Translations under genes and position numbers: made by a program
Notes under the pieces: generated by a model
What the model saw: only the letters and a program-made list of their open reading frames with translations
The model's database searches: none
Told to the model about the DNA's origin: nothing
Assembly (NCBI GenBank): GCA_012523595.1
Contig: JAAYIG010000150.1
Span: 1 to 32,437 of the forward strand
Reading direction: 5' to 3'
DNA: 32,437 nt
Source: Fibrobacter sp.
GTDB taxonomy: Bacteria; Fibrobacterota; Chitinivibrionia; Chitinivibrionales; Chitinispirillaceae
Part shown: positions 8,228 through 17,197 of the stretch, one piece after another
Position numbering within the stretch: position 1 is the stretch's first letter
How the letters are laid out: the number at the start of each line of letters is the position of its first letter

Positions 8228-11200
8228 ATGATCTTACGGAAGCTCTCGATTTACGGCTTCAAGTCATTCGCTGATAGGATAGAGTTGGAGTTTGGCGAGG
8301 GGATGACCGCTGTGATTGGTCCCAACGGCTGCGGAAAGAGCAATGTTGTCGATGCCATACGATGGGTTTTTGGTGAACAGAAGGCATCGTTGCTGCGCAG
8401 CAGCAACATGGCGGATGTGATCTTTTCCGGAACTCAATCCCGTCAGCCTCTCAATGTGGCCGAAGTGACTTTGACAATCGAGAACAATAAAAAGATCCTT
8501 CCTGTCGAGTACAGGGATGTATCGATCACAAGGCGGATATACAGAAGCGGGGAGAGTGAATATCTGATCAACAAGACCCAGTGCCGCCTTCGTGACATCC
8601 AAAACCTTTTCCTTGATACAGGTGTGGGGAGCAGCGCCTATACTACTATAGAAAATACCATGATTAACTCCATCCTCAGTGACAAGGCTGAGGAGAGGCG
8701 CATATTGTTTGAAGAAGCTGCTGGAATCGGCAAATACAAACACCGCAGAAAAGAGAGCCACCGTCAGCTCGAGAAAACCGCTCAGGATCTTCTCAGAATA
8801 AACGATAAAGTGCAGGAAGCCGACCGTCAGGTCCGTATGCTGGCCAGGCATGTTGAGAAGGCGAAGAGATACAAGGCCTATTATGATGATCTCAGATCTC
8901 TGGAAGTAGGGTTTGAATACCGGCGTTACCTTTCTCTCTCAGAGGCCATGAAAGCCCGTAATGCACAGCTCGAGGAACTGGAAAGCCGCAGGGAAGCTCT
9001 ACGGGCACGGATCGCTACATCAGAATCTCGCGTTGAAAAGATGCAGCTTAATGCTCTGGAACTGGAGAAGGAGCTTGAGATTGCCTCCCGCAATGTAAGT
9101 GAGGCTACCGAGAAGATTATCAGAATTGACCGGGATATTTCCGTCAACACAGAAAGGGCAACAAACCTGGGGCAGAATGCCGAAAGGTTTGATGCAGAGG
9201 TGATCTCTATTGACGGTCAGATTGAAGAGAACACTAATTTACGCACTCAGATTGAAAAGAGTATCATCGAGCGGGAGACACAGCTTCAGAAGAGTGTAGA
9301 GAGGGTTGACGGGGCTACAGACGAACTGGCCCGGTTTGATTCACAGATGCAGAAAAGCAGGGAGAAAGCTGACCAGCTTGGCCGTGACCAGATAGAAATC
9401 ATCAATGTACTGGGTGAGAGCAGAAACACTCTGGGATCTTTGAAGGCAAGATTGAGTAATCTCATCGAGCGCAGGGAACGTGGACTTCGTGAGCTTCATG
9501 GACTTCAGTCAAGGCTGGAGGAGTTTCAGGACGCGATAAGTATATGTAAAGAGCAACTGGCCGCTGTTGATGAGGAAAACCGGAACCTGCTTCAGTCCCG
9601 GGAAGTGCTTCTTGGCAGGATCGAGAAGGAGGAAAAACACTACCATACTTTGGTGGAGCGGGAAAAACATCTCGAAGCCCAGATTGCATCCTGTAAATCA
9701 CAACTGAAGTTTCTTGCCGGTCTTGAGTCTTCTTTTGAGGGATATCAAGCTGGAGTCAGGGAGATTATTACCCGCAAATTGCCCGGGGTAAAGGGCATCA
9801 TAGCTGACCTGCTTTCAGTGACCGATCCGCAATTGATCGGGCTTGTGGAGAGAGTGCTTGGGGACAGAATTCAGACAGTTGTCTTTGAAACAGAGGCACA
9901 GCTTTCCGCAGCGGTAGAGATTCTTGGCAGGGAGAAAATCGGTGTTGCCAGGATGATCTCTCTGGAGCGGCTGGCGGGCATGGCACCTTCAACTGAAGCA
10001 GCGCCCGAAAAAGGGATAAACCTGACGTCAATTGTAAAGGTAGCCGCCGGATGTGAGGTGATAGCTCAGAGGCTTTTAAGCGGTATTGTGATTACAGATA
10101 CTGCCGGAGAGGCGATGGAGTTATCACGTCGGGACAGTGGAAGAAGACTCTTTGTATCCAGGGATGGAGTGATCTGTGAAAGCGACGGCACTGTCACAGC
10201 GGGAACCGGTAAAAAGGAAAAGGCCGGAATACTGCAGCGTAAACAGCAGATCGAGAAATTGACTGCAGATATTGAGACTTTCGAAAAAGAGTACTCATCG
10301 GTGGTCAGTGAGAAGGATACCTGTATTATCAACAGAGACGAAGCGAAAATGGCTCTTATTGAAGTAGATGAGAAGCTTAACAGGGGCCAGCGTCAGCAGC
10401 AGGAACAGCAGACAAATATCAAGCATTACGAGACAGAAACTCAGAATATACTCACCCGCACCACTGCTCTGCAGCCGGAACTCTTGGAAATCGAATCTTC
10501 AATAAAGGAATCAGAAGAGAAAATCGCCACAACAGAGGCGGAGACTGCGACTCTTGAGAGCCGTCGGGATTTGCTTGAACAGCAGGTTGACGAGGCCAGA
10601 AACGAGGTAAGAAACCTGGAAGAGCAGAGACGCTCTCTGATGGAGCACCTGAAAAACGTCGAGCTTGAAACCCATGGACTGAAAAACAGGATCAATCAGG
10701 ACCGGGCAGATATAGAGCGTCTGGGAAGAGATATCAAGACTTTGGCAGAACGTAAAGCTGCCAAGATAGAGGATAAGCGTAAAGCTCTCAGTGAGAAAGA
10801 GGAACTGGAGAGGGGCCTGGAATCTCTGAGAATAGAGCTTGAGAATGCGAAACAGGTTCGTGCAGAGAAGGAAGAGGTGCGCGACAGGAAAAGAGAAGAA
10901 TACAACGGGAAACTGCTTGAGATAGAGGAGGTCAGAAAGGAATCCCGGACCGACCAGACTGATCTTGAACATGTCTCCAATCAGGTCCACGACTGCGAAA
11001 TAAAGCAGACCCGTGATGAGCAGGAGAGCCGCCGGATAAGAGAGAAGATCTGGGAGGCTTACGAGATCGATCTTGAATCTCCTCCGGAGAATATTCCTGT
11101 GATCGAACAGGAAGACAGTGATGTTGTCCAGAACATTTCCATGCTCAAAGAGCGTATAAAGCATGTCGGGCAGGTCAACATGGCTGCACTGGAGGACTAT

Positions 11201-11779
11201 GAGACAGAGAGCCAGAGATTAAAGGAGCTTACTGCTCAGCGTGATGATCTCCAGAATGCGGTTGATGATCTGGAGAGAGCCATAAAGAAACTTGACAAGG
11301 AAGCCAGGGTGCAGTTCCTGGAGACATTCGAGAAGGTAAAGCAGAATTTCTCCGAGATGTTTACTACTCTGTTTGAAGGGGGAGAGGCACATATAGCGAT
11401 GGAGGAGAATGTAGATCCTCTTGAGGCTCCCATTCATATAAATGTAAGGCCGGCAGGAAAGAAGATGAGAGGGGTTCAGCTTCTATCGGGTGGAGAGCGT
11501 GCACTTACCGCCATATCGCTGCTCTTTGCACTCTATCTTGTCAAGCCATCCGCTTACTGTATTCTCGATGAGCTCGATGCGCCTCTCGATGATGCCAATA
11601 TCGGAAGATTTGTCAAAGTACTCAGAAAGTTCGCGGAAAAGACCCAGTTTATCGTTATCACCCATAACAAGCGTACTATGGAAGCAGCCGATCTGCTCTA
11701 TGGGGTAACCCAGCAGGAGAAGGGCATCTCAACCATAGTGTCTGTCAAGTTCCAGGAAGCTGCACTGCAGGCTGCCTGA
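8228..11779 (+). CDS. smc: Chromosome segregation protein SMC
   Basis: 1183 aa, full length for bacterial SMC, the ATPase core of condensin (with ScpA and ScpB) that compacts and separates chromosomes. The N-terminal head has Walker A GPNGCGKS at residues 31-38. Long coiled coils flank a hinge at about 510-680 (FLAGLESSFEGYQAGVREI opens it). The C-terminal head has the ABC signature LLSGGERAL near 1085 and Walker B YCILDELDAPLDD shortly after. The ATG has an AGAGG Shine-Dalgarno 7 nt upstream and its own promoter. scpA and scpB are not adjacent. The many Glu/Lys/Arg-rich heptads produce long antisense frames that are not genes. Confidence 0.97.
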   Translation: MILRKLSIYGFKSFADRIELEFGEGMTAVIGPNGCGKSNVVDAIRWVFGEQKASLLRSSNMADVIFSGTQSRQPLNVAEVTLTIENNKKILPVEYRDVSITRRIYRSGESEYLINKTQCRLRDIQNLFLDTGVGSSAYTTIENTMINSILSDKAEERRILFEEAAGIGKYKHRRKESHRQLEKTAQDLLRINDKVQEADRQVRMLARHVEKAKRYKAYYDDLRSLEVGFEYRRYLSLSEAMKARNAQLEELESRREALRARIATSESRVEKMQLNALELEKELEIASRNVSEATEKIIRIDRDISVNTERATNLGQNAERFDAEVISIDGQIEENTNLRTQIEKSIIERETQLQKSVERVDGATDELARFDSQMQKSREKADQLGRDQIEIINVLGESRNTLGSLKARLSNLIERRERGLRELHGLQSRLEEFQDAISICKEQLAAVDEENRNLLQSREVLLGRIEKEEKHYHTLVEREKHLEAQIASCKSQLKFLAGLESSFEGYQAGVREIITRKLPGVKGIIADLLSVTDPQLIGLVERVLGDRIQTVVFETEAQLSAAVEILGREKIGVARMISLERLAGMAPSTEAAPEKGINLTSIVKVAAGCEVIAQRLLSGIVITDTAGEAMELSRRDSGRRLFVSRDGVICESDGTVTAGTGKKEKAGILQRKQQIEKLTADIETFEKEYSSVVSEKDTCIINRDEAKMALIEVDEKLNRGQRQQQEQQTNIKHYETETQNILTRTTALQPELLEIESSIKESEEKIATTEAETATLESRRDLLEQQVDEARNEVRNLEEQRRSLMEHLKNVELETHGLKNRINQDRADIERLGRDIKTLAERKAAKIEDKRKALSEKEELERGLESLRIELENAKQVRAEKEEVRDRKREEYNGKLLEIEEVRKESRTDQTDLEHVSNQVHDCEIKQTRDEQESRRIREKIWEAYEIDLESPPENIPVIEQEDSDVVQNISMLKERIKHVGQVNMAALEDYETESQRLKELTAQRDDLQNAVDDLERAIKKLDKEARVQFLETFEKVKQNFSEMFTTLFEGGEAHIAMEENVDPLEAPIHINVRPAGKKMRGVQLLSGGERALTAISLLFALYLVKPSAYCILDELDAPLDDANIGRFVKVLRKFAEKTQFIVITHNKRTMEAADLLYGVTQQEKGISTIVSVKFQEAALQAA

Positions 11780-11873
11780 ACATTGACAATATCTGGCTGA
11801 GAGGATCAGGAATTGCTTTCTGTTCCTGGTGAAAACTCGTTTTTTCTCCCTGAAATACGGCAGGAGTGATTTT

Positions 11874-12437
11874 ATGGCAAGAATAGCCCTGATTATTTCC
11901 GGTGTTGTGGTTATTGCGATTCTTCTGGTGTCTTTTTTTGCTGGTGTTTTCGATACCGTGAAATTTTCTACAGAAACTGCCGGGCCTTACAATCTCATTT
12001 ACAGGGAATTCCAGGGGCCTTTTTCCGGAATCAGGTTTACACTCAATGATGTTTTCAAGTATGTCAGGGATAAAAAGAAAATCGAGGCCAGCAGAGGTTT
12101 TGGGATCTTCTATGATGATCCGGGCAAAACTCCTTCGGACAGTCTCAGAAGCATCACAGGGGTGATAGTTGACTCAGTGATAGCAGTGGAAAAGCCATAT
12201 AAAAGCGGTGTTTTCGAAAAAACAGAAGCGGTTGTTGGGAGATTTCCGATAAGAAGCTTCTTATCCTATGTAATGGGGGCAGGTAAGTTTTATTCCAGGC
12301 TGCAGGAATATCTGAATCAGAACAACCTGAAAATGTCCGGACCGGTTTTGGAAGTTTACGATAACGGAGAGAGAATGATTATATATATTGCTCCTGTAAA
12401 CTCAGAGAAATCACCGGCTCCGGAGTTCGAGGGGTGA
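11874..12437 (+). CDS. Membrane-anchored GyrI-like domain protein
   Basis: 187 aa from an ATG at 11874, chosen because AGGAG lies 7-8 nt upstream; an in-frame GTG at 11829 would add 15 residues with no such site. Residues 1-25 (MARIALIISGVVVIAILLV...) form one membrane anchor. The rest resembles the GyrI-like/AraC effector-binding fold also found in TEX264: GPYNLIYREFQGPF, then GFGIFYDDPGKTPSDSLRS. That fold binds small molecules, but the ligand cannot be read from the sequence. It follows smc by 94 nt and may share its transcript. A stem-loop with a T run follows the stop. Confidence 0.75.
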   Translation: MARIALIISGVVVIAILLVSFFAGVFDTVKFSTETAGPYNLIYREFQGPFSGIRFTLNDVFKYVRDKKKIEASRGFGIFYDDPGKTPSDSLRSITGVIVDSVIAVEKPYKSGVFEKTEAVVGRFPIRSFLSYVMGAGKFYSRLQEYLNQNNLKMSGPVLEVYDNGERMIIYIAPVNSEKSPAPEFEG

Positions 12438-12441
12438 GATC

Positions 12442-12483
12442 GACAAGAATTGCATAGCAGGGTAATCACCCAATTGTCTTTTT
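12442..12483 (+). terminator. Probable terminator after the GyrI-like gene
   Basis: A nested hairpin (GACAA...AATTGTC outer pairs, GGGT-AATC-ACCC inner) is followed by TTTTT. It overlaps the 3' end of the convergent mazG. The outer stem has a 2-nt bulge, so strength is uncertain. Confidence 0.45.
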
Positions 12484-13245
12484 ACTCTCCTCCCAGTAAC
12501 GGTCCATCTCCTCCAGTGTCGCTATGGAGATATCCTTCCCTGATTCTCTGAACTTGTCTTCTATATAACGGAACCTTCTGGCGAATTTGACTGTAGTCCT
12601 CCGAAGGGCATCTTCGGCACTTATGCGGTGATGGCGCGCTACATTGACAAGGGCAAAAAGGATGTCACCAAGCTCCTCATCGGCGTTCTCCTGGTCTCCT
12701 TTAAGTATCGCTTCTCTGAATTCCCTGAATTCTTCTTCTACTTTGTCAAAAACAGGTTCTGTGTCTTTCCAGTCAAAACCCACCCGTGCAACACGGCGCT
12801 GCATCTTTTCCGCTTTGAAAAGTGCAGGCAGGGCTTCAGGAATATCGTCCACAAGGTACTTGCGGTGCTCTTTCCCTTTTTCCCCCTTCTTGATTCTCTC
12901 CCAGTTGTGGATTACCTCTGTCGATGAGGATACCTGTGTTTCGCCGAACACATGAGGATGACGTCTGATAAGTTTCTCACAGATCTCATACGCTACATCC
13001 TCCATGGAAAACTTTCCCTCCTCCTCAGCCATTCTGCTGTGCAGAACTATTTGAAGGAGAAGATCTCCAAGCTCCTCTTTCATCTTGTAATCATCTTTTT
13101 CATCAACTGCTTCGAAAAACTCATACATCTCGTCAAGAAAACACGACAGGATTGATTTATGAGTCTGTTCTCTGTCCCATGGACATCCGCCCGGACTTCT
13201 CAGCTTTGCTACTATATCGATCAGCCGTTCAATCTGTTTTCCCAT
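12466..13245 (-). CDS. mazG: Nucleoside triphosphate pyrophosphohydrolase MazG
   Basis: 259 aa, the usual length of two-domain MazG, a house-cleaning enzyme that hydrolyses (d)NTPs to NMP and pyrophosphate. The first domain begins LRSPGGCPWDREQTHKSI and has the magnesium-binding set DEMYEFFEAVDE and KEELGDLLLQIVLH. The second repeats it as VEEEFREFREAI and ADEELGDILFALVNVARH. The linker KKGEKGKEHRKYLVDDIPEALPAL is typical. It lies 46 nt downstream of a YciO/Sua5-like gene on the same strand, so the two are probably co-transcribed. The Shine-Dalgarno (AGAGAAAG) is weak. Confidence 0.95.
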   Translation of the reverse strand: MGKQIERLIDIVAKLRSPGGCPWDREQTHKSILSCFLDEMYEFFEAVDEKDDYKMKEELGDLLLQIVLHSRMAEEEGKFSMEDVAYEICEKLIRRHPHVFGETQVSSSTEVIHNWERIKKGEKGKEHRKYLVDDIPEALPALFKAEKMQRRVARVGFDWKDTEPVFDKVEEEFREFREAILKGDQENADEELGDILFALVNVARHHRISAEDALRRTTVKFARRFRYIEDKFRESGKDISIATLEEMDRYWEESKKTIG

Positions 13246-13291
13246 TTTTTCTTTCTCTGGTTTGGAATTATTTACTGCAGAAACTTCACAC

Positions 13292-13900
13292 TTATCCTTC
13301 CCAATTTCCTTTCCCGATTCTTATTACCTCGGGCTCTTCATTAGTGAGATCGATGATAGTTGAACCACTGGGATTATCCAGCGGTCCTGCATCCAGCATG
13401 ACATCGACCTCATTGATTACTGCCGGCCGTACCTCATCGGGATCGCCTCTCAGGTCTCCGGGAAGGCCTATCGATGTGTTGGCGAGCGGTTCGCCTATTG
13501 TTTTTACCAGTTCAAGCGTGATTACACAAGAGGGGATTCTGACTCCGACGGTCTTTCGTTTCGGGCAGATTTTCTTTGGAACAAGATTGGTTGCGGGAAG
13601 GATAAAGGTAAAGGGGCCGGGAAGGTATTTTTTCATCAGTTTGAAATGCGTGTTTGAAAGATGGCAGTAGGTTGAGATCTGTGAAAAGTCGCTGCAGATA
13701 AAAGAAAACAACCTGCTCTTATCCTTCATCAGGATTCTGCTTATCTTGTCAAGAGCTTTGGGATTGCTGATGCACGCTCCAATTCCGTAAACGGTGTCGG
13801 TAGGGTAGACAGCGATACCACCTTCATCCTTGAGGATGCGGGCGGTTGAATCAAGATATCTTCTCTGTGGATTGACAGGATGAACATTGTAGATAATCAT
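13292..13900 (-). CDS. Sua5/YciO/YrdC-family protein (threonylcarbamoyl-AMP synthase-like)
   Basis: 202 aa with the YrdC-type fold. GGIAVYPTDTVYGIGACISNPKALDKI is the family hallmark, and LPGPFTFILPAT and VGVRIPSCVITLELVKTIGEPLANTS follow in order. Sua5/TsaC members make threonylcarbamoyl-AMP from Thr, bicarbonate and ATP for tRNA t6A37. The wording after the first motif (KSRLFSFICSDFSQIS) is closer to the YciO branch, whose role is less certain, so no gene symbol is given. The ATG at 13900 lacks a clear Shine-Dalgarno. It is followed by mazG. Confidence 0.85.
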   Translation of the reverse strand: MIIYNVHPVNPQRRYLDSTARILKDEGGIAVYPTDTVYGIGACISNPKALDKISRILMKDKSRLFSFICSDFSQISTYCHLSNTHFKLMKKYLPGPFTFILPATNLVPKKICPKRKTVGVRIPSCVITLELVKTIGEPLANTSIGLPGDLRGDPDEVRPAVINEVDVMLDAGPLDNPSGSTIIDLTNEEPEVIRIGKGNWEG

Positions 13901-14003
13901 AAAACCGGTTCCGTGAAGATTACGCGATTCCTGCCGGATAATTGAACTCTGGAGTCCGGCATGAAAGGCTAAATATAATATCCTGAAAGCGCCTTTTGAA
14001 CTG

Positions 14004-14032
14004 TTGACTTCCTGTGCGACAAGAGATATTAT
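14004..14032 (+). promoter_or_regulatory. Sigma-70-type promoter for the STAS gene
   Basis: TTGACT (14004-14009), 17-bp spacer, TATTAT (14027-14032). The predicted start near 14039 precedes either candidate ATG. Confidence 0.6.
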
Positions 14033-14120
14033 TAGTTATTAAGAAACTTGTTTATACCCGGCCCCCGGAGATATGCTCCGGAAACGGGAAACACAGCGTC
14101 AAAGAGAAGAAGAAAATTTC

Positions 14121-14468
14121 ATGGTAGATGGAGAGAGTATGACCCTGGAAGTCACATTGAAGAAAACCGATGAAAATCCCGTACTGGAACTTGTAGGCAG
14201 AATCGTCGATGCGGATGTAAAAAAGTTTCAGAGAAAAATTGAGCAGTTATACAAGAAAAAACACAAACAGATAGTTGTGGATGTAAGCTGTGCCAGTTTC
14301 CTTGACAGTCACGGGCTGGGTACGATAGTGTACTATCATACCCTGATGCAGAAAGAAAAAAGGGAACTCATTATACTCAATGCCAACCCTGATGCCAATT
14401 CATACCTCAACAGGCTTTTTGAATTGACAAATCTTGACAAGGTGCTCAATATCGTTACACACCTCTGA
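14121..14468 (+). CDS. STAS-domain anti-sigma factor antagonist
   Basis: 115 aa from the ATG at 14121, which has a purine-rich GAGAAGAAG about 8 nt upstream. An in-frame ATG at 14073 has its GGAG only 2 nt away and adds a non-conserved basic tail. The product is a single STAS domain of the SpoIIAA/RsbV type: LELVGRIVDADVKKFQRKIEQL, then VVDVSCASFLDSHGLGTIVYYH. The Ser after Asp in DSHGLG matches the phosphorylated Ser of SpoIIAA (DSSGLG), so partner-switching control by a serine kinase is plausible. No kinase or phosphatase partner is adjacent. The stop lies 1 nt from the dapL stop, tail to tail. Confidence 0.85.
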   Translation: MVDGESMTLEVTLKKTDENPVLELVGRIVDADVKKFQRKIEQLYKKKHKQIVVDVSCASFLDSHGLGTIVYYHTLMQKEKRELIILNANPDANSYLNRLFELTNLDKVLNIVTHL

Positions 14469-14469
14469 T

Positions 14470-15699
14470 TCAGCGGTTTCCCAATGCATCCTGTATACGG
14501 CTGAGCGCCTTCTCTACTTTCTCTCTCATATTGAAAGCGCTTATCCTGATATAACCCTCTCCGCACCTTCCAAAACCTGCTCCGGGCGTACAGACCACTC
14601 CGGCCTTTTCAAGAAGCATATCGAAAAACTTCCAGGAATCCATTCCACAGTTGATCCAGATATAGGGAGCGTTTGTACCTCCGGTACAACTGAATCCAAG
14701 ACTGAGCATCTTCTCACGGATCAACCTGGCGTTTTCCATGTAATAATCCGACAATTCTCTTACCTGACGGGGTCCATCTCCGACGTAAACTGCTTCTGCA
14801 GCTCTCTGTACCGGGTAGGAGACTCCGTTGAATTTGGTGGAATGACGGCGGTTCCAGAGAGGATGAAGAAAATGAGTGTTACCGTTGCTGTCAAACACTC
14901 TGCAGCTTTTGGGAACTACAGTGCAGGCACAACGTGTGCCTGTGAAACCGGCTGTCTTTGAGAAACTTCTGAATTCTACCGCCACATCGGCCGCACCCTC
15001 TATTTCATAGATACTCTGAGGAATCGATTCGTCTCTGATAAAAGCCGAGTATGCCGCATCGAAAAGAATCAAAGCCTGCTCTTTTCGTGCGTACTCCACC
15101 CATTCACGAAGAATGTCCTTTGATGCGACTGCACCGGTGGGGTTGTTCGGAAAACAAAGATAGATAAGATCGACCTTTTCCCGGGGAATCTTCGGGACAA
15201 ATCCATTCTCCTCTGTACAATCCAGGTAGTGCAGTCCTGAATATCTCCCATCATCGAACGCCCCTGTTCGCCCTGCCATCACATTGGTATCGACATAAAC
15301 CGGGTAAACAGGATCAGGGACTGCGATGGTGATATCATTGGAAAAAAGTTCCTGGAAATTACCGGTATCACACTTGGCCCCGTCACTGATGAAAACTTCG
15401 TCAGCGCTGATTTCCGCTCCACGGGACTGGAAATCCTGTGCTGCGATTTTTTTTCGCAGAAAGTCATATCCCTGATCGGGGCCATAGCCCCGGAAAGTGG
15501 AATCATTGGCCATCTCGTCAACTGCGGCATGGAAAGCCTCTATGCAGGCTGGGGGAAGAGCTCTTGTCACATCTCCGATGCCAAGACGGATTATCTCCTT
15601 GTCCGGATTTTCTTTCTGGAAAGCGCTTACTTTTCTGGATATCTCAGAAAAAAGATAGGAAGATTTCAATTTAAGGTAGTTTTCATTTACCCTGATCAT
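14470..15699 (-). CDS. dapL: LL-diaminopimelate aminotransferase
   Basis: 409 aa fold-type I PLP aminotransferase that converts tetrahydrodipicolinate directly to LL-diaminopimelate, a short route to lysine and peptidoglycan. The DapL pattern runs from the start: [64 protein letters not shown] and [10 protein letters not shown]. The Schiff-base lysine is Lys248 in [21 protein letters not shown] Shine-Dalgarno stands about 9 nt before the ATG. DapL is found in Chlamydia, Leptospira, plants and a scattered set of bacteria, which gives a weak taxonomic hint. It is convergent with the STAS gene, with no room for a classical terminator. Confidence 0.95.
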   Translation of the reverse strand: MIRVNENYLKLKSSYLFSEISRKVSAFQKENPDKEIIRLGIGDVTRALPPACIEAFHAAVDEMANDSTFRGYGPDQGYDFLRKKIAAQDFQSRGAEISADEVFISDGAKCDTGNFQELFSNDITIAVPDPVYPVYVDTNVMAGRTGAFDDGRYSGLHYLDCTEENGFVPKIPREKVDLIYLCFPNNPTGAVASKDILREWVEYARKEQALILFDAAYSAFIRDESIPQSIYEIEGAADVAVEFRSFSKTAGFTGTRCACTVVPKSCRVFDSNGNTHFLHPLWNRRHSTKFNGVSYPVQRAAEAVYVGDGPRQVRELSDYYMENARLIREKMLSLGFSCTGGTNAPYIWINCGMDSWKFFDMLLEKAGVVCTPGAGFGRCGEGYIRISAFNMREKVEKALSRIQDALGNR

Positions 15700-15895
15700 T
15701 TCTGTTTCTCCCTGAAATTGTAATTAGAAATAAAGTATCAATGATAAATAATAGAAAGAAGAAAGTCAATATCTAGAGGCATCCAGATTACTCAATTGAT
15801 TTTTATAGAATAAGAAGAGCTGTTTCTGTTTCCGGGGCCAGATTTGAAGGCATCACGTATATTCCATTATTCCGGACTGAATCTGTCCTGGAGCT

Positions 15896-15942
15896 CACTG
15901 GGCGAAGTGCAGTCATGTTCACTGAGCGAAGCCGAAGTGAAC
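15896..15942 (+). repeat. Two tandem short hairpin repeats of the CACTGAGCGAAG...AGTG type
   Basis: Copy 1 (15896-15909) is CACT-GGGCGA-AGTG. Copy 2 (15917-15942) is GTTCACT, a 12-nt loop GAGCGAAGCCGA, then AGTGAAC. Copy 2 ends 2-3 nt before the Shine-Dalgarno of the DUF2179 gene, so in RNA the hairpin would abut the ribosome site. Confidence 0.7.
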
Positions 15943-15957
15943 AAGGGGAGGAGATAT

Positions 15958-16527
15958 TTGTTTGAGAATTTTAATATCAGCATAGCTGTCATAGTATTTC
16001 TTGCGCGGGTATGTGATGTAGGTCTCGGGACTTTACGTCATACTTTGATTATCCGCGGACGCAGGCGTTATGCGTTTATGATAGCATTTTTTGAATCCCT
16101 TATCTGGATTTATGCAGTGTCCCGGGTTATGACAAATGTTCAGGACCCGCTTACCTCCCTTGCTTTTGCATTGGGTTTTGCGACCGGGACATACGTGGGT
16201 ATGAGTATTGAGGGTTTTCTGAAAATTGGTGAACAGGTAATAAGAATCTTCTCAAGAAACGGAGAGATTGCCGCGGAAAAGCTGCGGGAGAACGGTTACA
16301 GGGTTACTACTTTTGATGGCAATGGACGTGATGGTGTTGTCAAAATGCTTCTTGTCCAGGTAAAGCGTAAAAACGTGATGAAAGTTACAGCTATGGCAAG
16401 AAAAATAGACCCTAACTGCTTTATCATTATTGATGACATTCGTTCTGTGTCAATTGGCGACAGTGCTGCAAGTCCTGGTGAGGAATTGACACCCGCTCCA
16501 ACGGCCATTACTGCGGAAAGTAAGTAA
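15958..16527 (+). CDS. DUF2179/UPF0316 membrane protein
   Basis: 190 aa from a TTG at 15958, chosen because a very strong GGGGAGGAG ends 4-5 nt before it and because the family begins here; the frame upstream is repeat sequence. Three membrane helices are visible: about 7-25 (ISIAVIVFLARVCDVGLGTLR), 40-56 (FMIAFFESLIWIYAVS) and 65-82 (SLAFALGFATGTYVGM). A cytoplasmic C-terminal DUF2179 domain follows (ENGYRVTTFDGNGRDGVVKMLLVQVKRKN, PNCFIIIDDIRSV). The family is conserved but its biochemical role is unsettled. The upstream hairpin repeat may affect translation. Confidence 0.85.
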   Translation: MFENFNISIAVIVFLARVCDVGLGTLRHTLIIRGRRRYAFMIAFFESLIWIYAVSRVMTNVQDPLTSLAFALGFATGTYVGMSIEGFLKIGEQVIRIFSRNGEIAAEKLRENGYRVTTFDGNGRDGVVKMLLVQVKRKNVMKVTAMARKIDPNCFIIIDDIRSVSIGDSAASPGEELTPAPTAITAESK

Positions 16528-16605
16528 CCATACTTGTCTGAATCATACACATTACGGTTTAAATATAACGCATAATTATTTATAGTCTTAAAGGAGCAGT
16601 GCAGT

Positions 16606-16987
16606 ATGAAAAAAATACAAGTACTCTGTTTTTGCTGCTTTCTGATCAGTTGTTCCCAGTATTACACTCTTAAGTCTTCTCAGGAGGTATTTCAAAAAAC
16701 CTCATTTGAAAAGATAGATTTTAGCAGGGTCCAGGATGGTACCTATACAGGATATTATGATATGCTTCTGGTTAATGCGATGGCTGAGGGCAACTGTAAA
16801 GGATGGAAAGCTTGTCAAACTGGATCTTCTTGAACACCGTTATAACCGGAATTTTAACGGGGAGCCGGTAATTAAGCAGATTCTGGAGAAGCAGTCATTG
16901 GAGGTTGATGGAGTATCGGGAGCGACCTACAGCTCTAAATCGATAATTAAGGCTACTGAACGGGCACTGAAGGTGGGGATTGAGTAG
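16606..16987 (+). pseudogene. FMN-binding-domain lipoprotein with one frameshift
   Basis: The first frame (16606-16833) gives MKKIQVLCFCCFLISCSQYY, a lipoprotein signal with lipobox LISC, then DGTYTGYYDMLLVNAMAE. The sense then moves to another frame: ATVKDGKLVKLDLLEHRYN and ending in DGVSGATYSSKSIIKATERAL. The DGVSGAT segment is the FMN-binding motif whose Thr carries covalent FMN. Removing one G from the GGG at 16788-16790 joins both halves into a 126-aa protein, MAE-ATVKDG, of normal size for a one-domain FMN_bind protein. The cause may be a true mutation, a sequencing error in a G run, or slippage. AAAGGAG lies 9 nt before the ATG. Confidence 0.8.
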
Positions 16988-17037
16988 AGGTTTTCATTTT
17001 TTGTATGGGCATATTGCCTTATGCGGGATAGAAGGGT

Positions 17038-17076
17038 GGATATTGTAGCTGAGGAGTTTAAATATCCCCTTTTTTA
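17038..17076 (+). terminator. Possible terminator after the FMN-binding gene
   Basis: GGATATT and AATATCC can pair across a 16-nt loop and are followed by CC and a T-rich run. The loop is long and the stem AT-rich, so this is tentative. Confidence 0.3.
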
Positions 17077-17197
17077 TTTCCCATTTGTTGGTCTTATTCT
17101 GCCAAGGTGAGGATGGTAAGTGCAAGGATCTGGGAGCATGTAATGGAGATGCTGTCCCTTGTGGTAAATACAGGGTAGTGTGGCAGAGATCATTATC

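Noticed and set aside
10511-11164. Leftward 217-aa frame inside smc
   Set aside because: Antisense shadow of the coiled-coil coding region; no start signals, and smc is complete.
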